DNA of 64,000 nucleotides. Origin: Zelopaecilomyces penicillatus (Eukaryota > Ascomycota > Sordariomycetes > Hypocreales > Pseudodiploosporaceae). A program made the position numbers and the translations under genes. The stretch is from positions 2,480,001 through 2,544,000 of the forward strand of contig VCCP01000004.1 in the NCBI GenBank assembly GCA_005765155.1, written 5' to 3'. The notes beneath the pieces were generated by a model, which saw only the letters and a program-made list of their open reading frames with translations, made no database searches and was not told the origin of the DNA. Every line of letters starts with the position of its first letter. Position 1 is the first letter of the stretch. Shown here in pieces: positions 34,208-44,667 of this stretch.

Positions 34208-35394
34208 CTTGTGAGTGGTAAGGCTTGGCCTGAATACCAAAGCAGGGGAGAAACAGCGACGAGTTGATGTTGGTATAAGTCTTTGGTGTTGCTACTGGCG
34301 CTCGCAGAGTTTGCTCTCCCCATGTGACGTGGTGGGCGATTCACGGCAGCGGTTGAGGCCGGCCCACACAGTGAGCTCTGGTTGGGAGCGTGGCTGTTGC
34401 TACTGTGGCTAAGCTAACACTGCCAATAACCCAGCACTAATTACCGTACCCAAATGCACGCAGCTAAACCTCGTGGCTGGCAAAATCCATATCCCGATGT
34501 CGGCACCGTGTTGGAGATGATCTGCTATGGGAAACGGCAGTTGATATTTTTCAGGCACGGCTTGTTGCAAGTCGCCTGGTGGCAGAGGTCCCCCAATGAG
34601 GATCATTACATTAGTACACAGCGTAATCTCTACGCTCACAGCGCCGACCTAGAAACAAGTGTCTACAGTGTTCTCAACAATCCGAGTATTACTGGGTCAA
34701 GCGAGCCTCAAAACAACGCGTAAAGCGCAGTAGCAAGCAGAACAGACCACTCTCAAACTTTCATCATGTAAACTCACATAGCCAGGTAATCCGGATAAAG
34801 TGTTGTGCCAAAGTTAGTTGGTCCTCACAGCCAGACCCCTGTGAGGGTGGGGATCCATCCAAGTTCTTCATGCATGCCGCAGGTTAACGCAAGTCAAGAA
34901 TGCGTCGACTAGCTGAGCTACTGTCTGTAGCAACATAGATAGTGGTCACCATGAGCCGTTGTAAGCAACTCGTAAGCAACTCGTCCGAAAATGGTGATGA
35001 ATGATACAGCATCAAGAAGGAAGTTCTAGGTGGAAGGCCTCAGAAGGCAACCGACATTGCCCAAACAATTCGTTAGTTGCATGCGGCGAGAAACCTGCTT
35101 ACATGTAATCGTGCCTCGTGTCCTTTGGATATCCCAATAACGGAGCTACATATCTCTCCTTACAAATTAGCGGGGCGACCAAGTACCTCCTATTACCACT
35201 TTCCCCCAACGAGTTCACCTTGGCTGCCTTTCCCCTTTAGCCCAGCAAGCCCAAGCTTAGGCCAGCCTACCTTAGCTCACCCTGCCCCGTGATTGAGAGT
35301 GCGTTCGTCGTCAGTCCATCAATCACGGGGAATGATTGGCAGAGCAGAGTACAGATAGCCAACAGTCCCCTCCCCCCCCAAACTACCGCCGACG
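34208..35394. other. divergent intergenic region, GMP synthase / ORMDL
   Basis: The shared promoter region of two divergent housekeeping genes. The part before 35394 is pyrimidine-rich, ending in a C-run near 35373-35379. Small frames are not coding-like, and no repeat was found. Confidence 0.5.
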
Positions 35395-36217
35395 ATGCCG
35401 CCGTCAAGCTGTCTTCCGCAATCGACATCTTCCTCTTCGACCTTTGAAACCGCAGGTCCCAAATCTGGTCGTCGCTACCTCAACATGAACGACCCCAACG
35501 CTGCCGGCCGCAGGAGGCGATCTAGCAGCATTCTCCAGGTCTACCACGAGCCGCCCGAGACGCTGGAGCAGATCAGCGACCAGGCTGCTCTACCCAACTT
35601 GAACGCCAATTGGACAAATGCAAAAGGTATGCTTGGACTGGGTGCTGCATATTTTCCGGCGTGCTGTTGCTTGATACAGCTGCTAACGCTCTGCAGGAGC
35701 ATGGACTATCCACATTGTCTTGATAGCGGCCCTCAAGATCTTCTACGATGTCATTCCGGGAGTCTCTCAGGAGACCTCTTGGACGCTGACCAACATGACA
35801 TATATGTTCGGGTCCTACCTGATGTTCCACTACGTTCGAGGCGTGCCTTTCGAGTTCAATAGCGGAGCCTTTGACAACCTCAACATGTGGGAGCAGATCG
35901 ATAATGGCGCCCAGTACACCCCGACCAAAAAGTTCCTTCTCAGTGTCCCCATTGTGCTGTTTCTGCTAAGCACCCACTACACCCACTACGACTCTACATA
36001 CTTTGTGATCAACTTCCTTGCCGTTCTGGGTGTTGTCGTACCCAAGCTGCCCTTTGTGCGTACATCCTCTCCTGATTCCGAACACTTTTTTTCTATTGTT
36101 TCTTATTCTCCTGAACCTGGACATGTTTTCTGGCAAAGGCGTAAGCTGATTTTTTCATTTTGCACACAGAGCCACCGAATGCGATTTGGTCTCTTTTCAG
36201 GACTCCCGGAGGAGTAA
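35395..36217 (+). CDS. orm1: ORMDL family sphingolipid homeostasis protein, 182-212 aa
   Basis: Orm/ORMDL proteins sit in the ER membrane and bind and inhibit serine palmitoyltransferase; in yeast the inhibition is relieved by phosphorylation of N-terminal serines. Exons are 35395-35626, 35697-36055 and 36170-36217 (introns of 70 and 114 bp), joined in phase to give KGAWTIHIVL and PKLPFSHRMRFGLF. Four hydrophobic segments follow the conserved start of the domain. Two in-frame ATGs exist: 35395 adds 30 Ser/Pro-rich residues, while 35485 (MNDPNAAGRRRRSSSI) starts just before the conserved region and gives 182 aa. I favour 35485 from family length, but list the longer span. The RRRRSSSI motif is a likely kinase site by analogy with yeast Orm1/2. 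It is divergent from GMP synthase. Confidence 0.92.
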
Positions 36218-37031
36218 TAGTTTATGGTGGGGCTGCGACGGCGTTGAGGACAAAATAATCTTGAGTTTAGTCAACAAGAAGCAAAGGTACGCGTAATAAG
36301 AATGGAAGACAGAACGGAAGAAAGAAGGAAGAGCAAGAAACAGAGCAAGAAGCAGAACGAAGAAACTCGAGGCGAGAGATGGGAGGAGGATCTGGGACGG
36401 GGCATATACACATAGCGAGCATTTTCCCTTACGTGGCTCCCGCCACCGCAGAAGGTTATTTTTTTCCCTTTTCTTTTTGTCCTTTCTTGTCATTCATCAG
36501 CGATAGTTTCCAAGGGGAATCATCAATTGGATCCGAAAACCCCCCAAAATGTTCTGGCTGTCCCAAAAGAGAGAGAAAAAAACAAGCATTCTGTCTGTTT
36601 CTTGAGCGTGTTGTTCCTAGAAGCAGACTTCGGCCTCCACCCCCCTCCCCTGATGCGATAGTTTGCCAGTGCAGCAGCAAGTCCCACATCTGCTAGTGGC
36701 ATAGACTTGTATTGTAGATTTAAAGTTTTTTCTCAATCAGCCTCCGCCTGGCATCCGCGATTTGTGGCTTTTTTGAGGGCATTGGAAAGGAGACGCACAC
36801 ACAACGTCAACCTTATGCAAGTAGATTTTTGCGAGGAACGTGTCATTGAGGTATAAAGCATGGCTCTGTTGCTCTTGGAGATTCGTGTTTTGTCTCTTTC
36901 GCCCCCTTTCCCTCCCAAAGAACTTCATCGGTCATTGAAAACAAAGAAGAAAGCTGTTACTACTCGCCTTTCGCTTTACTCAACGACCTTTATATCATTT
37001 CTCTCACCTATTGATTCACTACTTCCACACA
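36218..37031. other. intergenic region, ORMDL 3' flank and promoter of the GPI-type gene
   Basis: It contains the ORMDL 3' UTR, a T/C-rich tract around 36455-36490 and the promoter and leader of the gene at 37032. A TATA-like box is noted separately. No other gene is seen. Confidence 0.5.
36852..36858 (+). promoter_or_regulatory. TATA-like box upstream of the GPI-type protein gene
   Basis: TATAAAG lies 180 bp upstream of the ATG at 37032 and is followed by a pyrimidine-rich stretch that would suit transcription start. This is a motif match only. Confidence 0.4.
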
Positions 37032-37658
37032 ATGCGTACCCACATTCTCGCTCTCCTGACCATTGCTACCGGCATGGTCCAGGCCGATGTTCCTGCCGAC
37101 AGTCGCCCTACCGTGAGCAAGACCCCTCTTGAAGGCCGCCCTGCCGAGCTCGATACCCCCCATGGAGATCATCCGTTCCAGCCCACAAAGTCTCGGTTTA
37201 TTCCCCAGGCTGGCGACGAGTGGATGTCTGCTAGGAACGCACGTCTTAGAGACAATGCCCATGTGATCGAGGTCACACCTCCTCGCATGGCACGCAAGTC
37301 CATAGCTGATGAGTTGGTGCTTGATGAGTTTGTGCCTACTGAAAACCGGCCTTGGTCCCACGGTCCAGCAAACACCAAACCTCACCATGAGATGCCTCAA
37401 AGCCAGGCTAGGCAAAAGTGCGCCGAGTGTTACTGCGGCGAGGGGCTCGGCTGCTGCGAATGTCCCAAGCCAGCGACAACTTTGGAAACGCAGACCTTGG
37501 CTACTGATGTCTCCCGCCCAGCTGGCGATGCTGCTACACAATCTAATGATATGTCTTCGGAACCTACAGAGAAGATGCCTGTTGGCGCGGGTTCCCGCAC
37601 CGCTGTCTCTACTCTTAGCCTTGTTGTCGTTGCGGCTGCAGGCGCCTTGCTGCTGTAG
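37032..37658 (+). CDS. small secreted, probably GPI-anchored Cys-containing protein, 208 aa
   Basis: No family is recognised. The ATG at 37032 starts a clear signal peptide (MRTHILALLTIATGMVQA); two short in-frame upstream codons exist but would spoil it. The middle is charged, rich in Pro and probably extended. At about residues 120-140 seven cysteines are packed together (CAECYCGEGLGCCEC), suggesting a disulfide knot or metal-binding patch. The C-terminus is a Ser/Thr/Ala region followed by about 17 small hydrophobic residues ending LLL, a typical GPI attachment signal. It is likely a cell-surface protein. Single exon. A role in wall or host interaction would be speculation. Confidence 0.75.
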   Translation: MRTHILALLTIATGMVQADVPADSRPTVSKTPLEGRPAELDTPHGDHPFQPTKSRFIPQAGDEWMSARNARLRDNAHVIEVTPPRMARKSIADELVLDEFVPTENRPWSHGPANTKPHHEMPQSQARQKCAECYCGEGLGCCECPKPATTLETQTLATDVSRPAGDAATQSNDMSSEPTEKMPVGAGSRTAVSTLSLVVVAAAGALLL

Positions 37659-39605
37659 ACGAGGGTTGGCATATGGAACTTCGGACGTGGCTAGGTGAAA
37701 GAGCTTTTGCTTCTGAAAGGAAATTCAACAAAAAAAGAAAGAAAAAATCTCAAAAAAGGAGCCTGTCAATCTACTGGCTAAAAGGCGAGATGATGTGAGA
37801 AGGGGAAGTTCAATGACTGACTTTATTTTGTTTTTAATGACTGATTATGAAGTTTTAAATAAATACTTAAGTTGCTTTATCTGCCTCATCATCGTAGTAG
37901 TGTGCTTCTACCAGTTTATACATGTGTCCTTTTTAGCAGCCGCCCGAGTTGGTTTACATCTTGATCTCTCCAGTTGTCTCTTTTCGCTTCTAGTACTTTA
38001 CCTGCTTTTACCTGCATACCATGTAGAATTTTTTTATTTGTCAAGCGGCCATGATGACCTAGGTATTTCAAAGCAAATGATATGACCTGACGCAAGAGAA
38101 GTAAACATGGGTATATCGATGGAAGCTCCGAGAGGTGGTGATCGGTTTACGAGCTATTGATGTTTCGCATTTAGAAAGCGCCAGCTACCCTTTAGAACAT
38201 CTATCAAGGTACTCTGACCAGTTGAATATCGGCACTATTATGTCTTACAGCGTGTAACACATGACGAACAACTGGGCAAATTGATATGATCTGGATACGG
38301 GAGTTGCAATAGCGCTAGATTCAAGCTCTATTTTTGGGGGGCAATTGGAACGCCGTAAGTCCGACTCCACCGAGGGCCGGGGATGCTGACGAGCGGCTTG
38401 GAAGCCGGAAGCTGGGAGTCGTGACGACTTACAGGCTGATATACTCTCAAGTGTAACCCCAGATTGATATGCAGTTAAATTTTCCCGCATACTACGGTAG
38501 TCGCAAAGGAGAGAGAGTGTGTGTTGAAAACAGTCCGGCAATCACTTTCGATCTCCGAGTTTGAGGGGTGGCTACCTATATTCGCCGAAGTTTCCGGTGT
38601 TGAACACCGATAGCTAATATACGGAGCAAAGTTCGACCACGTAATCCATCGTGGCTTACATTAAGGCGTGCAGGCATAGGTAGCTTCAAGTCAGACCAAA
38701 TGCAGCCCGGAAATGCAAGGACTCTAGATTACCTTAGAGGTCGTTAGTGATTTTCTGTTGTGCTCTTTCGGGATCAAAATCTCAAGAATGCACCAGCTTG
38801 CAGCGCAGAGAAAGATGGAGAAAGAGATCCTGACACGGTGGTTGCTTCTTCAGGCCTTTCTAGTTTTAATTTCTCTGGCCTTTGCACTTGCCCGATTTGA
38901 CAAGAGATGGTGCATTCTTGGAGGAAGAGGAAGCGGGGCACCGCTTTCCTTTCAACTCTTTCCCTTTCTCTTCATACTCCTTCTTCCTCTTGAGTATCCA
39001 TATGGACATCCTCTTTGTCTGTGCGGAGAGTCTGCGGCTTCAAGAGAATCCCAACACTGTCCCGTAGTACCAAGTTCTAGTGTGAAGGTATGGGAATGAC
39101 ATAGTGCAAGGCAAATCCTTTTTATCTAGTCATGGGATGGTGGTGCAGGGGTTCCCTTGAAGCTCGGCATACGATAGACACTCGCACAGATTTGGAGGAT
39201 GCGAATAGTGATGTTTTTTTTTTTTCTTTTTTATAGATGTTGCCTGCAAGAGAGTTGCATGGTTCCTGTATTGCCCCCGCCCCCCATTTTAGGCGGCTTT
39301 ATCTCGATTCGGTTGCAAGACGCCCAACCCAGATCAGCATGCTTGCAGAACAATGGCGAGCTCTCATCCATAATAAGCTTGCCTGCCCCCCTCATGCAGT
39401 CTCCCACATCCCATCGCCGAACAAAGAGATTACGAAACAAAACAGGTTCTACAGGCCAGGGTTTCGCAAAGCACTCTTGTTATAACGAGACATTTTCCGT
39501 TCCCAGAGACCACCCGCCCAAGACTATAAATACTCGCTCGGGCAATACTGCTACCACTTAATCCACACCGAAATACAACCACCGCCTCCACATATCTATT
39601 CAACC
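37659..39605. other. intergenic region before the O-methyltransferase gene
   Basis: The first 400 bp are AT-rich (3' UTR and beyond). The middle has no coding frame: the 113-codon frame at 38758 begins with a non-ATG codon and has no family features. A T-run lies at 39214-39233. The last 100 bp hold a TATA box and the leader of the O-methyltransferase. Confidence 0.5.
39525..39532 (+). promoter_or_regulatory. TATA box of the O-methyltransferase gene
   Basis: TATAAATA lies 81 bp upstream of the ATG at 39606, in a C-rich context, with an A/C-rich leader after it. The spacing is suitable for a strongly regulated fungal promoter. Motif match only. Confidence 0.5.
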
Positions 39606-40493
39606 ATGAAGAACATCCAAAGCACCGGGCTCTATGCGACTGCCGACCTTGGCAACAAGGTCTCCGAGTATGCCTACACGCATTCGACTGCGCTGCCCAA
39701 GTTCATCGTCGACTACCATGCCACAGCGTCCAAGCATGAAAGCGCTGCCATGTTGAGCTCCAACTTCCAGTCGCAGCTGCAGCTCTTCCTCGCTCAGTCC
39801 ATTGGCGCAAAGAAAGGTTAGTATATATTGGTCTTTTTATAATTTTAAAAAATGTTTGTATATTTATTTCCCGCCCACTAACTCCAAACTCAAAAGTCCT
39901 CGAGATTGGCCTCTTTCTCGGCTATTCTGCCATGGTCTGGTCGCACGCCGTCGGCCCGGGCGGACTTGTAACGGGGCTGGAATTCGATCCCGAGTTTGCT
40001 AAGATCGCTGAGGATGCCTTTGCCGCAAATGGCGTCAACAATGTTGAAATCATGGTGGGACCGGCTGCCGAGTCGTAAGTCTGATCCCCATAATACCGCC
40101 ATGAAACCCGATGTAGCTGACCTAGTATTTTTACTTACCCTCCAAAGCCTAACGAAACTCACCAACCAGGGCCCCTACGACCTTGTCTTCATCGACGCTG
40201 ACAAGGATGGTTATTCGGGCTACCTGAAGCAGCTCCTTGCCGCGTCTCAGCCGGACAGCCAGCAACGCCTATTGCGCCCCGGCGCTCTTATCATCGCCGA
40301 CAATGTCCTCCGCCAAGGTTGCGTTGCCGACGACTCGATGGCTCATGAGCCGCAGTGGGGCACCAAGGAGCGCTTCAGTAAACAAGTGGCAGCCCTCAAG
40401 ATATTCAATCAAGAGGTTTTGGAAGAGCCGCGTCTGCACTCTGCTATGCTTCCCCTCTGGGATGGAGTAACTGTCATGCGCCTCATTGACTAG
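39606..40493 (+). CDS. class I SAM-dependent O-methyltransferase (caffeoyl-CoA OMT type), 244 aa
   Basis: It transfers a methyl group from S-adenosylmethionine to a hydroxyl, usually of a catechol-like acceptor, in a divalent-cation-dependent way in this family; the acceptor here is unknown. Exons 39606-39816, 39897-40074 and 40148-40493 are in phase; the introns are 80 bp (branch CACTAAC) and 73 bp. SAM-binding motif I is VLEIGLFLGYSA at 71-82. The acidic motif GLEFDPEF follows. The metal-ligand region is FIDADKDGY (145-153) and IIADNVL. It ends with an intact VMRLID. The size is typical. There is no polyketide synthase, peptide synthetase or terpene synthase nearby, so it is not visibly part of a secondary-metabolite cluster. 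Confidence 0.9.
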
Positions 40494-41145
40494 AGACATG
40501 AGTGACCAACCTCGTTCAAATGGGCTGTCACAATATAATAGTCCAAAAGGAGGGGGGAACGTGCTGTGCATACAATATGGGAAGTGTTTGAGGGGGTGGG
40601 TTAGTTAATTGCTTGAGGCGCCACCTAAATAGACGAGCTGAGGATGGAAAAAGCACAGCTCTAGGCTGATTTGGTAGGGGTGGCTTTTTTTCAGCAAGGT
40701 GTCACGAGAACAAACAAAACGACGGACTCTTTGAACAATTACTTTTAAAATTGATTGATTTATTGTATCCAATTGATCGGGTATTATTTGAGGGTTTTGA
40801 CATTATTTATGTGTTTGTGTGTTTGATCGCGACTTGATATTGCGATCTTTGCTTTGTCTTGTGTATTCAGGGCATATGTTGTGAGGCTCAAGGCCGTGTC
40901 ATGACGTTCTTTAATCGGGAAACAAATCAATAAATGAAAGGGAAATCATCAATGGGAACCAAATTCCAAGCCAGCGCCAAAAGCTCCTCCTCTCCGTCAA
41001 GTTATTAGTGGCATTAAACATCATGCCTTGCATTCTGAGATGTGGTAACAAGGCGCACAATGGCGCCATGTCATTGCCGCATCGGTAGTACCGTAGTAGA
41101 GATACGATATGCTTCAGACATCAATCGTGTTCTGATGCGCATGGT
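40494..41145. other. intergenic region between convergent OMT and PalI-like genes
   Basis: AT-rich around 40740-40810; it should contain both 3' UTRs. No gene, RNA or repeat is recognised. Confidence 0.5.
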
Positions 41146-41876
41146 TTAATAGCCAGGCGCCTCCTTGCTGCGACGGTGCTCGCGACCCTTCTTGACACGG
41201 CCAGCACAGCAGGTCACAAAGATGAGGACTGTGGCGACCAGGGTGCAGATGGCGGCGACAATCATCAGCCAGACAGCGGGACCCCAGCGAGCAACGCTAC
41301 CCGAGTTGCTCTTGGAGTTGACGGCGTGCTTGATGATTCTGAAGCCAGCAAAGTCGCAGATCATGGCCACGAGAGTGGAAACAAAAGCCAGGCCGGAGAA
41401 GACAGAGGCGATGAAAGAGCCGACAATATTGGGCGCCAGACAGAGGAGGAAGCCCAGGAAGCAGAGGGCGGCGGCGATGGGGTGGAGGATCAAGACCTTG
41501 GTGAGGACTCTGGCGCCATCACGATCCCGGTTGGAGAAGGGGATGTTGTCAATGTCGTCCAAGATGTCCGTGGGGCGGTAACCAATGTGAACACCAGTGC
41601 ACTCATCACCACCACTGTAATCAGTCGGTTAGTTTTCTATGCGCCGCAACTGAAATGTGAGGATTCGACTTGATGGGATACATACTTGAGACCCATGTGG
41701 CAATAGCCGAATGTGCCATATGTTACTTTAGACCCGACAACATTGGAGGCGAGGTCGACCTTCAGAATCGACAGGTTGTTGACAACTGGCGACGTGATGG
41801 AGACGACGATGAGCAGCACTGTGGCGACGAGCAGCAAAAATGTGCCGATGTGGTGGAAGAAGACGCCGACACCCAT
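41146..41876 (-). CDS. PalI/Rim9-like (SUR7 superfamily) tetraspan membrane protein, 219 aa
   Basis: Exons 41876-41686 and 41614-41146 are joined across a 71-bp intron (donor GTATGT, branch CTAAC, acceptor TACAG) to give GYCHMGLNGGDECTGVHIGY, an extracellular loop with the paired cysteines of this superfamily. Four hydrophobic segments lie at about residues 8-30, 103-125, 128-150 and 172-197, followed by a short basic tail with two vicinal cysteines that could be palmitoylated. PalI/Rim9 helps the plasma-membrane pH sensor PalH in the Pal/Rim alkaline response. The short tail, without the long Pro-rich cytoplasmic region of classical PalI, makes the exact role uncertain; a SUR7-type function is the alternative. 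Confidence 0.8.
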
Positions 41877-44250
41877 GTTGACGTGTGTGTGTGTGGTGAA
41901 TTAAGAGAAGAGTTTAAGCTGTAAGTGCGGTTTGCCTCTCTGTGGCTACGATGTTGCGAACGAGGTTTGAGTTCGTTTTGAGCTTTCTTTCAAACGCGTT
42001 TGTCTTTGGATGGGTTACAAGACAATAGATGAGAAGAGGTCGCGAATTGGTGAGGGAGAGAGAGGATGAAGGGGTGGAGGGCAGAAGAGTCTAGTGATAA
42101 TAGTTGATAACTGGGCTGGAATGCAGAATGAGACGGTCTGAGTGTTCCAACCAGAGGGGAAGGAGGAAACACACTGACATATATAAACCGAACAATGTTT
42201 CACAATGGGGGCAGCGAGAAAGAAAGAGTCGGCCGCTCGCCGGCAAGTGTGCTAGTGAACCGGGAATGAGGCCATGCATGAAGCATGGGTGGGCATGGCT
42301 GGGGGGGGGAGGATGAGGATGGGGGCACAGCAGGGCTGCGACGTCATCACAGCCTCTCCCCCCCTGGATGGTGTTTGCTTCCATACCGATGACTTTCGAT
42401 GCTTACCAGCACCCAAGCAGCAAAAGGTTATCCCATACTGGAACTGTAGCACCCGTAGCCAGCCTACACCAAGCGAGAACTTTGCCAAGCAGGCCTTTGC
42501 CTTTCTTTGGCTTGGATTCAGTCCTTGCGGGCCTGCGGTAGGTAGCGATGGGCCACCTAGTGGTGATGATGTAGCATCAAACCCTGTGTTAGTCGGGAGT
42601 CCACTTTGTCCTGCCAGGCTTTGGTCGTTTTGCAGAGAGTAATTGACAGAGAGAGAGAGGCATTGAACTGGGCATGGACCAAGGCAAGGCATGGGGTCAA
42701 TGTTAGTTAGCCTTGGGAGTGGGCGGTCTTGGCGGCGGCCCTGTTGACACCAGCAAACGCGATCGGGAGCCCAAAAGAGGTGGGTTCATCCGCCTGGGAA
42801 TGGGGCCCCATGAAATTGGCCCGTGATTCTGGGGTGTTGGTGTCGCTTTTGTTTCGCCTTTTTTTTTTCCCAGTTGGCTTCTTTAGGCTCGGTCAATGCC
42901 GACTGTATCGTAGTATGTACAAGGTTGTATTACCTAAAGTAATTCATTATTATTGCCTCCGTAATCGACCCCGTATCTGTACGTTGGAAGACATTTCAGA
43001 TGGGAAGCGTAGACGCATTGACTGTCGCGGTGCCTAAGTACTACTACGTGGTAAGGTGTAATTAGTAGGTTAATTACTACACATCCTGGCACCAGCACAA
43101 CAGCTCCATCAGCCTTTTTTTTCTTTCAAGCCACCCGTCTATTTTCTGAGTGGGCACAGCAGACCAGAGAGAGAGAGGCGTCGTCTGCGTCGTCGTCGTC
43201 GCTGTCGTTGTCGTTGTGGCTGTCCTGCTTGCCAAGTCCAGCAGGGGTGGGAGTGAATGTGTCCAACTAGGGCAAGCTGCAGGCGGATCACGGCAGCGAA
43301 GAATCGAGGGAGGGTGGTGGAGGGCCCGTTGGAGGCCCATTGGAGAGACACACACCCGATGATGATGGCGAGATGGGATGTGCAGTAGAGACACACAGAG
43401 AGAGAGAGAAGTGAGTGTGTGAATGTACTATAGGTGGGTGACGTAGCCGACTGTGGCTGCGCTAGCAAGATCGGCCGCCCTTGACGGCTTTCGTCCATCG
43501 ACGTCACATGGGCCAGTCCTGGGCCCGAGCTAATCTCTTCTGGCCCTGCATCATCACACTCCATCATTGATTGATTGATTGATTGATGTGCTTGCTGGGC
43601 TGCTTTCTGGCTGCCTCTCGAGCTTGCTGCTGCTGCTGCTGCTAGAACCACCAGCAAATCAACTAGCCTCATCGAACGACAAAGCCTCCACAGCCTGAGT
43701 GGGTGAGACACACAGACGCACACACGTCTCACACTTTTCCACGCTTCTCTGACCCTGACTCTGGTGGGTGGTGACCGCCATGGGGGCTGTGCTTGACAAT
43801 GATGAACCTCTATTATTACCTACTCTGCGCATCTGGCTCTGTTTTTACGGGGTTGAGCTGTTGCTGGCGATGGTCATGGCTCAGTTTCTCAATAGTAATA
43901 TTACTCGGAGCATCTTGCCCTTGGTAACGTAAGCTGGAAAAGGGCTGGTTGTTGGCATATCATCACTTTCGAAGCCATTCAGAGTTTATACTGTATTGTG
44001 CTGTAATTACTTCATACACACGTAGTACACTACGCTTGTTTATTGGTGGCAGATCGCGACAACTACCACCACACTAACCCAGGCACGTCTGCCCACCCCT
44101 TCGACCATTGCTTCTCCATTTTGAAGGGTAGGCAACCCGTAACCAACTAAATTAATCTCTCGTCTGCCCCTGAAGCCCACTTACACCTGGGAATCGCCAG
44201 CGATTGCTGCACTGTAAGAGAAGCTCCGTTGGTAGGCATCGGGTATCTAT
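41877..44250. other. intergenic region upstream of the PalI-like gene
   Basis: It holds a GT repeat at 41881-41895 (leader of the PalI-like gene), triplet tracts at about 43180-43225 and 43627-43643, and a TGAT/ATTG run at 43566-43588. The overlapping frames of 100-200 codons at 42252-43732 on both strands are low complexity and not called. Confidence 0.5.
43566..43588 (+). repeat. (ATTG)n microsatellite
   Basis: Five uninterrupted ATTG units plus a partial one in intergenic DNA. It is a simple repeat with no sign of function. Confidence 0.8.
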
Positions 44251-44253
44251 AGG

Positions 44254-44567
44254 GACCCGTTGTACTTGTCCATCTTGCCAACATCAAAGTACGTAGATTC
44301 TTGTCATTAGCATCGCCGTGTCTGACGGTACCATCGTGTGAAATGAGAAGAACCAAATCTTCTCTTCGTATCTTACAGCAATGTGCCCATCCGGCAGGTA
44401 GTCTGGTCTCCCATGCCTTGGCAGAGAAAATTGCCGACTACCAGGGAGCTGCCAGGGAATTTGCCAACAGTACTTCTCCGTGGCTTGCCTGGTCCAACAT
44501 GAAGAAGATGCCGACAACCCGACTTGGGACACCACCGCCAGAGCCCGAGCCCAAGTCTCTTTTTTAG
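44254..44567 (+). CDS. possible small gene, terminal exons only
   Basis: A tentative call. A frame ending at 44567 reads QCAHPAGSLVSHALAEKI, then AAREFANSTSPWLAWSNMKKMP and a Pro/Glu tail, a coding-like composition. It starts right after a good acceptor (CTTACAG, ending 44379). An upstream donor GTACGT after ATCAAA (44288), with a branch-like CTGAC between, would join VVLVHLANIK in phase. The 5' part and start codon could not be found: the next candidate acceptor is TATAG at 44253, but the only obvious donor before it would leave a 39-bp intron. It converges with the RRM-like gene, 100 bp away. No family is recognised; a small mitochondrial or membrane-associated protein is one guess. Confidence 0.3.
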
Positions 44568-44667
44568 TCATGGTCGCATCCAGTGTGGGGCCTCGTCCCA
44601 TCACTGACATACCATAATACTGTTTGAGCGCGAGCCACCAAACCGACTTCCAAACAGCTCGGCTTAC

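Noticed and set aside
39606..40493. O-methyltransferase as a marker of a secondary-metabolite cluster
   Set aside because: No backbone synthase, oxidase, transporter or pathway regulator is present within 20 kb on either side.
42252..43732. Several overlapping frames of 100-200 codons on both strands
   Set aside because: Low-complexity sequence (triplet and dinucleotide repeats, C/G runs) without family features; different frames overlap each other and none has splice or start support.
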